Shown one piece after another: positions 61,303-64,000 of a stretch of DNA of 64,000 nt. The first letter of the stretch is position 1. Every line of letters begins with the position of its first letter. The notes below the pieces were generated by a model. It searched no databases and had not been told where the DNA came from. It was given only the letters and a program-made list of their open reading frames with translations. The stretch comes from Austwickia sp. TVS 96-490-7B (GTDB lineage: Bacteria; Actinomycetota; Actinomycetes; Actinomycetales; Dermatophilaceae): NCBI RefSeq assembly GCF_019331795.1, contig NZ_JAHPZL010000007.1:497194-561193 (forward strand), written 5' to 3'. The position numbers and the translations under genes are program-made.

Positions 61303-61854
61303 TCGACCCCTATCCGGCCACCGACTCGCCGCCAACACCTACCCCGACCTACACCCTCATCTGGGAAGAGCCCCTTTACCGACGACGAGGGCGGATGGCC
61401 GCTGCGCTGCTGCCTCACCGACTCTCGGCCAGGGGACGAGATCGCCATCATCGCCTTCTCGAACTTTCCCTGGACGAGTTCCTACCGCACGACCGGCCCA
61501 GTCGTCGTCCACGCCGAGCCGTGCGTCGGCGCCAGCGGCGACTACCCGCACCAGTTCGAACGGAAGGCCCAGATCGTTCGCGCCTACGGCGATGACGCTG
61601 GACGCGCCCACACCCTCGTCTACGACCTCAACATCCACGTGCCTGCAGGGAAAGGCCTTCATGACGAGATCACGCGGATCCTGAATGACTCCCGGGTCGA
61701 GTTCGTCCAGGCCTCCAACGTCCTCGCCGGGTGCTACAGCTTCACCGCACGACTCGACCGGCCCGACTCGGCCGGCCGGCCCGGCCACCCTGCCGCGGCG
61801 ATCGCCGCGCTCACGCCCGCCACACCCGACACCCAGACACCGGTGGCGTCGTGA
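61303..61854 (+). pseudogene. DUF1203 domain protein, 5' end lost at the ISL3 insertion
   Basis: In one frame: FTDDEGGWPLRCCLTDSRPGDEIAIIAFSNFPW, TGPVVVHAEPCVGASGDYPHQFERKAQIVRAYGDDAGR, VYDLNIHVPAGKG and VQASNVLAGCYSFTARL. The PLRCCL and VHAEPC blocks identify DUF1203. No start codon or N-terminal section is found between the IS end at about 61302 and the first conserved residue, so the gene is truncated. Its TGA overlaps the ATG of the following GNAT reading frame, showing they once formed an operon. Confidence 0.65.
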
Positions 61855-62329
61855 TGCGCCCCACAATCGACGTGGCCATCAGGCCCCTGGCGGGGCGTCG
61901 ATCTGCCCGGCTTCATCACCGCGGCCCAGGCTCGGTACGCCGACCAGAAGCACACGGTGGGAGCGATTCCGGTCGAGGAAGCCCACCGACAGGCCCGCAT
62001 CGAGACTGCAGTGATGTTCCCCGATGGTCGATTGTGCGACGGGCATGTCGTTCTGCAGGCCAGTGAGCCGGGCGGCGCCCCGTGCGGGTGGGTGTGGGTC
62101 GGGCCCCACCGTGTGGAAGAGGGCCTGACCTCCATCTACGACATCGTCGTCGACGGGCGGGCACGGGAACGGAACGCAGCTGCTCGATGCCGCACACGGC
62201 TGGGCTCGGTCCAACGGGTACTCGTCGGTGAGCCTGCATGTCTTCGCCGGCAATGAGGCCGCGATCACGCTCTACCGGTCGCACGGGTACCAGACCACCG
62301 ACCTGCTTATGCGACGGTCCTTGACCTAA
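61854..62329 (+). pseudogene. GNAT-family N-acetyltransferase with two frameshifts
   Basis: The family sequence runs through three frames. From ATG 61854: MRPTIDVAIRPLA. From about 61890: LPGFITAAQARYADQKHTVGAIPVEEAHRQARIETAVMF...CGWVWVGPHRVEEGLTSIYDIVVD. From about 62158: GHGNGTQLLDAAHGWARSNGYSSVSLHVFAGNEAAITLYRSHGYQTTDLLMRRSL, stop TAA 62327-62329. The last part contains the acetyl-CoA loop (GHGNGTQLL) and the LHVFAGNEAAITLYRSHGY signature of GNAT enzymes. Two frame changes are needed, so it is inactive unless they are sequencing errors. Confidence 0.75.
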
Positions 62330-62386
62330 CTGGTATGGGGGGTAGCGACTTCGACGGCCTGTAACGTCCGTGAATTCCTCCAGTCG

Positions 62387-62430
62387 ACGGCCGTTCTTCC
62401 AGGATTGACTGCATTTCGACAGCGATACGT
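62387..62430 (+). repeat. Diverged direct repeat, left copy
   Basis: CCGTTCTTCCAGGATTGACTGCATTTCGACAGCGATACGTTTG-like stretch, similar to 63801-63846 in the same orientation. The two bracket the AraC/TPR gene pair. Confidence 0.45.
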
Positions 62431-62479
62431 TTGGAGATTCAGCCAGGATCGAAGTCACCCTTTGAAGAACTCATCGGCC

Positions 62480-62923
62480 CTAGCGCGATTGCGCGATTCG
62501 CTGCTCTAGACCCTGTAGGCCCTTGCGGATGAGGTCGCCGTAGCCGTCGTCGGAAAGAGCAACCTGGCCAGCTTGCCCTGCGGCGAGTTGAAGACGGGCG
62601 TCCTCGACTCGCCCTTGGCGGACATACCCGTCGCCCAGATTGAGATGCAGGCTTGAGGCCAGACCACGCACATCAGCTATGCCGATGGCGCAGAGTTCTC
62701 CTGGCTGGATGTGCGGGTAGTGCTCGAGGGCGAGCTCGTCCCATCGCACCTCGTCGGCGAGGTTGTCTTCGAGGTCGGCCATGTAATGAGCCAGCACGCA
62801 GCGCTGCGCATGATCCCCGTCGTGGGTGGAAGCCCAAGCCCGTTGAAGTGCCGCCTTGCCCGCGACCTTGTCTCCGCTCAGGGCCAGCCCCACCGCTGTC
62901 GTGATTTCATCCCACTCGACCAT
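62480..62923 (-). CDS. Small helical, TPR-like protein of unknown function
   Basis: 147 residues, mostly helical: KVAGKAALQRAWASTHDGDHAQRCVLAHYMADLEDNLADEVRWDELALEHY, LASSLHLNLGDGYVRQGRVEDARLQLAAGQAGQVAL. The spacing of Gly, Ala and Tyr resembles two tetratricopeptide units. It is probably a protein-interaction module. It lies 10 bp downstream of the AraC-type gene on the same strand and is likely cotranscribed with it. No closer family is recognised. Confidence 0.6.
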   Translation of the reverse strand: MVEWDEITTAVGLALSGDKVAGKAALQRAWASTHDGDHAQRCVLAHYMADLEDNLADEVRWDELALEHYPHIQPGELCAIGIADVRGLASSLHLNLGDGYVRQGRVEDARLQLAAGQAGQVALSDDGYGDLIRKGLQGLEQRIAQSR

Positions 62924-62933
62924 GGCCGAGACG

Positions 62934-63668
62934 CTAGGCGCTGACGGCTGCGGCGTCTTGAACGAATCGGACAGGGTGCGAGCTTGCGACGCGCATCGAG
63001 GTCAGCGTGAGGGCTCGGGCGTCACGCGCCAGGTGCGACTCGTCGGCGTACCCCTCAGCTGCAGCGACCGCAGCCCATCGGCCGCCTTCGTCAGGGTCGC
63101 GCTTGGCCGCGCGGTGCAGCCGCAGGATCTTACGCAGGGTCGAGGGCGGCATTCCAAACAGGTCGTTGCACTGCCTGAGCAGCTGGCGAGGGGAGATGTC
63201 CAGTGAGTCGGCAAGGGCCGCGACGTTCGCGCCCTGCCCGATTTGGGCCGCTAACGACACAGCCGCGAGATCCAGACCCCCCGCCGAGCGGAGGCGAGAC
63301 GACACCAACCCGCCAAGCATTGGCAGGTGCTCTCCCTCCGCGGCACGGGCAAGACTTTCCGCCGCACGATACACGCCAACAGCCTGCGTGAGCGCCGACA
63401 GCGGCACGCATCCATCCCGCCACGGATGAAGCGGTTCGCCGACAAAGATGCGACCAGCACCGAAGCTCAGCCGAACCCCCACGACCTTCCCGACGGCAGT
63501 TGATCGCCAGGGTCGAGTCGACGGACCGAGCCACCAGACGTCCCCACGTGCCCACACCAGACCGCACCGGCCATCGGGGATGGAGATGTAGTCGACACGC
63601 GCGCTCACCTCGGTGGTGTAGCCGAGATCCACGCCGTATGCGGGACGGCGCCACACCGATGCGGTCAC
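62934..63668 (-). CDS. AraC-family transcriptional regulator
   Basis: 244 residues. The N-terminal 130 residues form a beta-rich sensor region (VSARVDYISIPDGRCGLVWARGDVWWLGP; FVGEPLHPWRDG), as in AraC proteins with a DUF6597-type N-terminus. The C-terminal double HTH is NVAALADSLDISPRQLLRQCNDLFGMPPSTLRKILRLHRAAKR and WAAVAAAEGYADESHLARDARALT. GTG 63668 is the start. Followed by the TPR-like gene; the signal and targets are unknown. Confidence 0.82.
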   Translation of the reverse strand: MTASVWRRPAYGVDLGYTTEVSARVDYISIPDGRCGLVWARGDVWWLGPSTRPWRSTAVGKVVGVRLSFGAGRIFVGEPLHPWRDGCVPLSALTQAVGVYRAAESLARAAEGEHLPMLGGLVSSRLRSAGGLDLAAVSLAAQIGQGANVAALADSLDISPRQLLRQCNDLFGMPPSTLRKILRLHRAAKRDPDEGGRWAAVAAAEGYADESHLARDARALTLTSMRVASSHPVRFVQDAAAVSA

Positions 63669-64000
63669 CCGCCGATGCTAACCAGCGGAGCCGCCCGACG
63701 CCGTACGGGTGAGCGTGACGTGACACCCGCTCCAGGGAACGATAACTGAACCGTCGCAACACGCCCGAGGTACATAACGTCGGCTAATTCTTAGAATCAA
63801 CCGCCGTTCTTACAAGATTCAGTGCATCTCGACACCGTTTGTGAAGTCATTGCTGCATCTCGACACCGGTTGTCGAGACGCAGCCTACTTTGCACAGCGC
63901 TACGCGGCGTACCTTGCACAAACCTGGCCTGGCAGGCCAGGGCGTGCAACGTGCGCCGTGGGCGCAGTGTCGGCTCCCGAGCAGCGTGACGACACGCATT
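63669..64000. other. Intergenic region at the right edge, with short repeats
   Basis: No gene is supported in the last 330 bases. The unit GCATCTCGACACCG occurs twice (about 63822 and 63853), the second followed by an inverted CGGTTGTCGAGACG. A related stretch is at 62387-62430. It may be the end of a further mobile element outside the window. Confidence 0.45.

Noticed and set aside
59932-61310. 8-bp target duplication flanking the ISL3 element
   Set aside because: The bases outside the proposed ends do not match; the ends may be misplaced or one flank rearranged.

Overview
The window is GC-rich, densely coded actinobacterial DNA: GTG starts, GTGA/ATGA stop-start overlaps, a FolP2-type pterin enzyme, actinobacterial-type SelA/SelB, DUF402 and GH76 proteins, and LPXTG anchoring. 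The genus cannot be fixed from this alone. Seven secreted proteases, two endoglycoceramidase-like GH5 enzymes, a trypsin and a sortase substrate suggest an animal-associated, protein- and glycolipid-degrading actinomycete (for example a Dermatophilaceae-like organism); that is an inference.

Layout. 1-3260 is a mobile-element graveyard: a broken IS481 transposase, a decayed IS5-type element, four ~112-bp MITEs with perfect 3-bp target duplications, and an AT-rich PadR regulator. 3456-9175 holds a NYN/PIN-like protein, a TetR regulator divergent from a GH5 endoglycoceramidase, a MarR regulator, and a folP2 / LigB-like pair. 9277-19313 is a same-strand array of seven paralogous streptogrisin/alpha-lytic-type preproproteases; six carry a shared promoter motif and the seventh (fifth by position) sits 48 bp behind its neighbour. 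Next to it (19867-20409) is a stand-alone copy of the prodomain without signal peptide or protease domain. 20732-32803 carries an LssY-like membrane protein, Nudix, GH76, PH-SHOCT protein, a trypsin with a low-complexity insertion, a giant LPXTG surface protein, an acyl-CoA dehydrogenase and a LacI regulator; 32928-35954 is lacZ with two LacI-type operators.

37251-54642 is an aerobic cobalamin cluster: cobF, cobN, cobG-cobH-cobIJ, cobM, cobL, a ChlI/ChlD-like chelatase, cobO, cobA, and cobK. Two cobalamin riboswitches precede cobN and the chelatase operon. Together these cover uroporphyrinogen III to the corrin ring, cobalt insertion and adenosylation; cobB, cobQ and the nucleotide-loop genes are not here. 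A second GH5 endoglycoceramidase-like gene interrupts the cluster.

The most unusual object is at 53890-55761. CobK is fused in one uninterrupted reading frame to the C-terminus of a SelB-like protein that has lost switch I, the catalytic His of the GTPase and the SECIS-binding winged-helix domain. It is translationally coupled to a selA that carries a ~255-residue disordered tail. The right end (58044-64000) has DUF402 and CHAP lipoprotein genes, one intact and one decayed ISL3-family transposase, broken DUF1203 and GNAT genes, and an AraC regulator. No rRNA, tRNA or CRISPR array was recognised.
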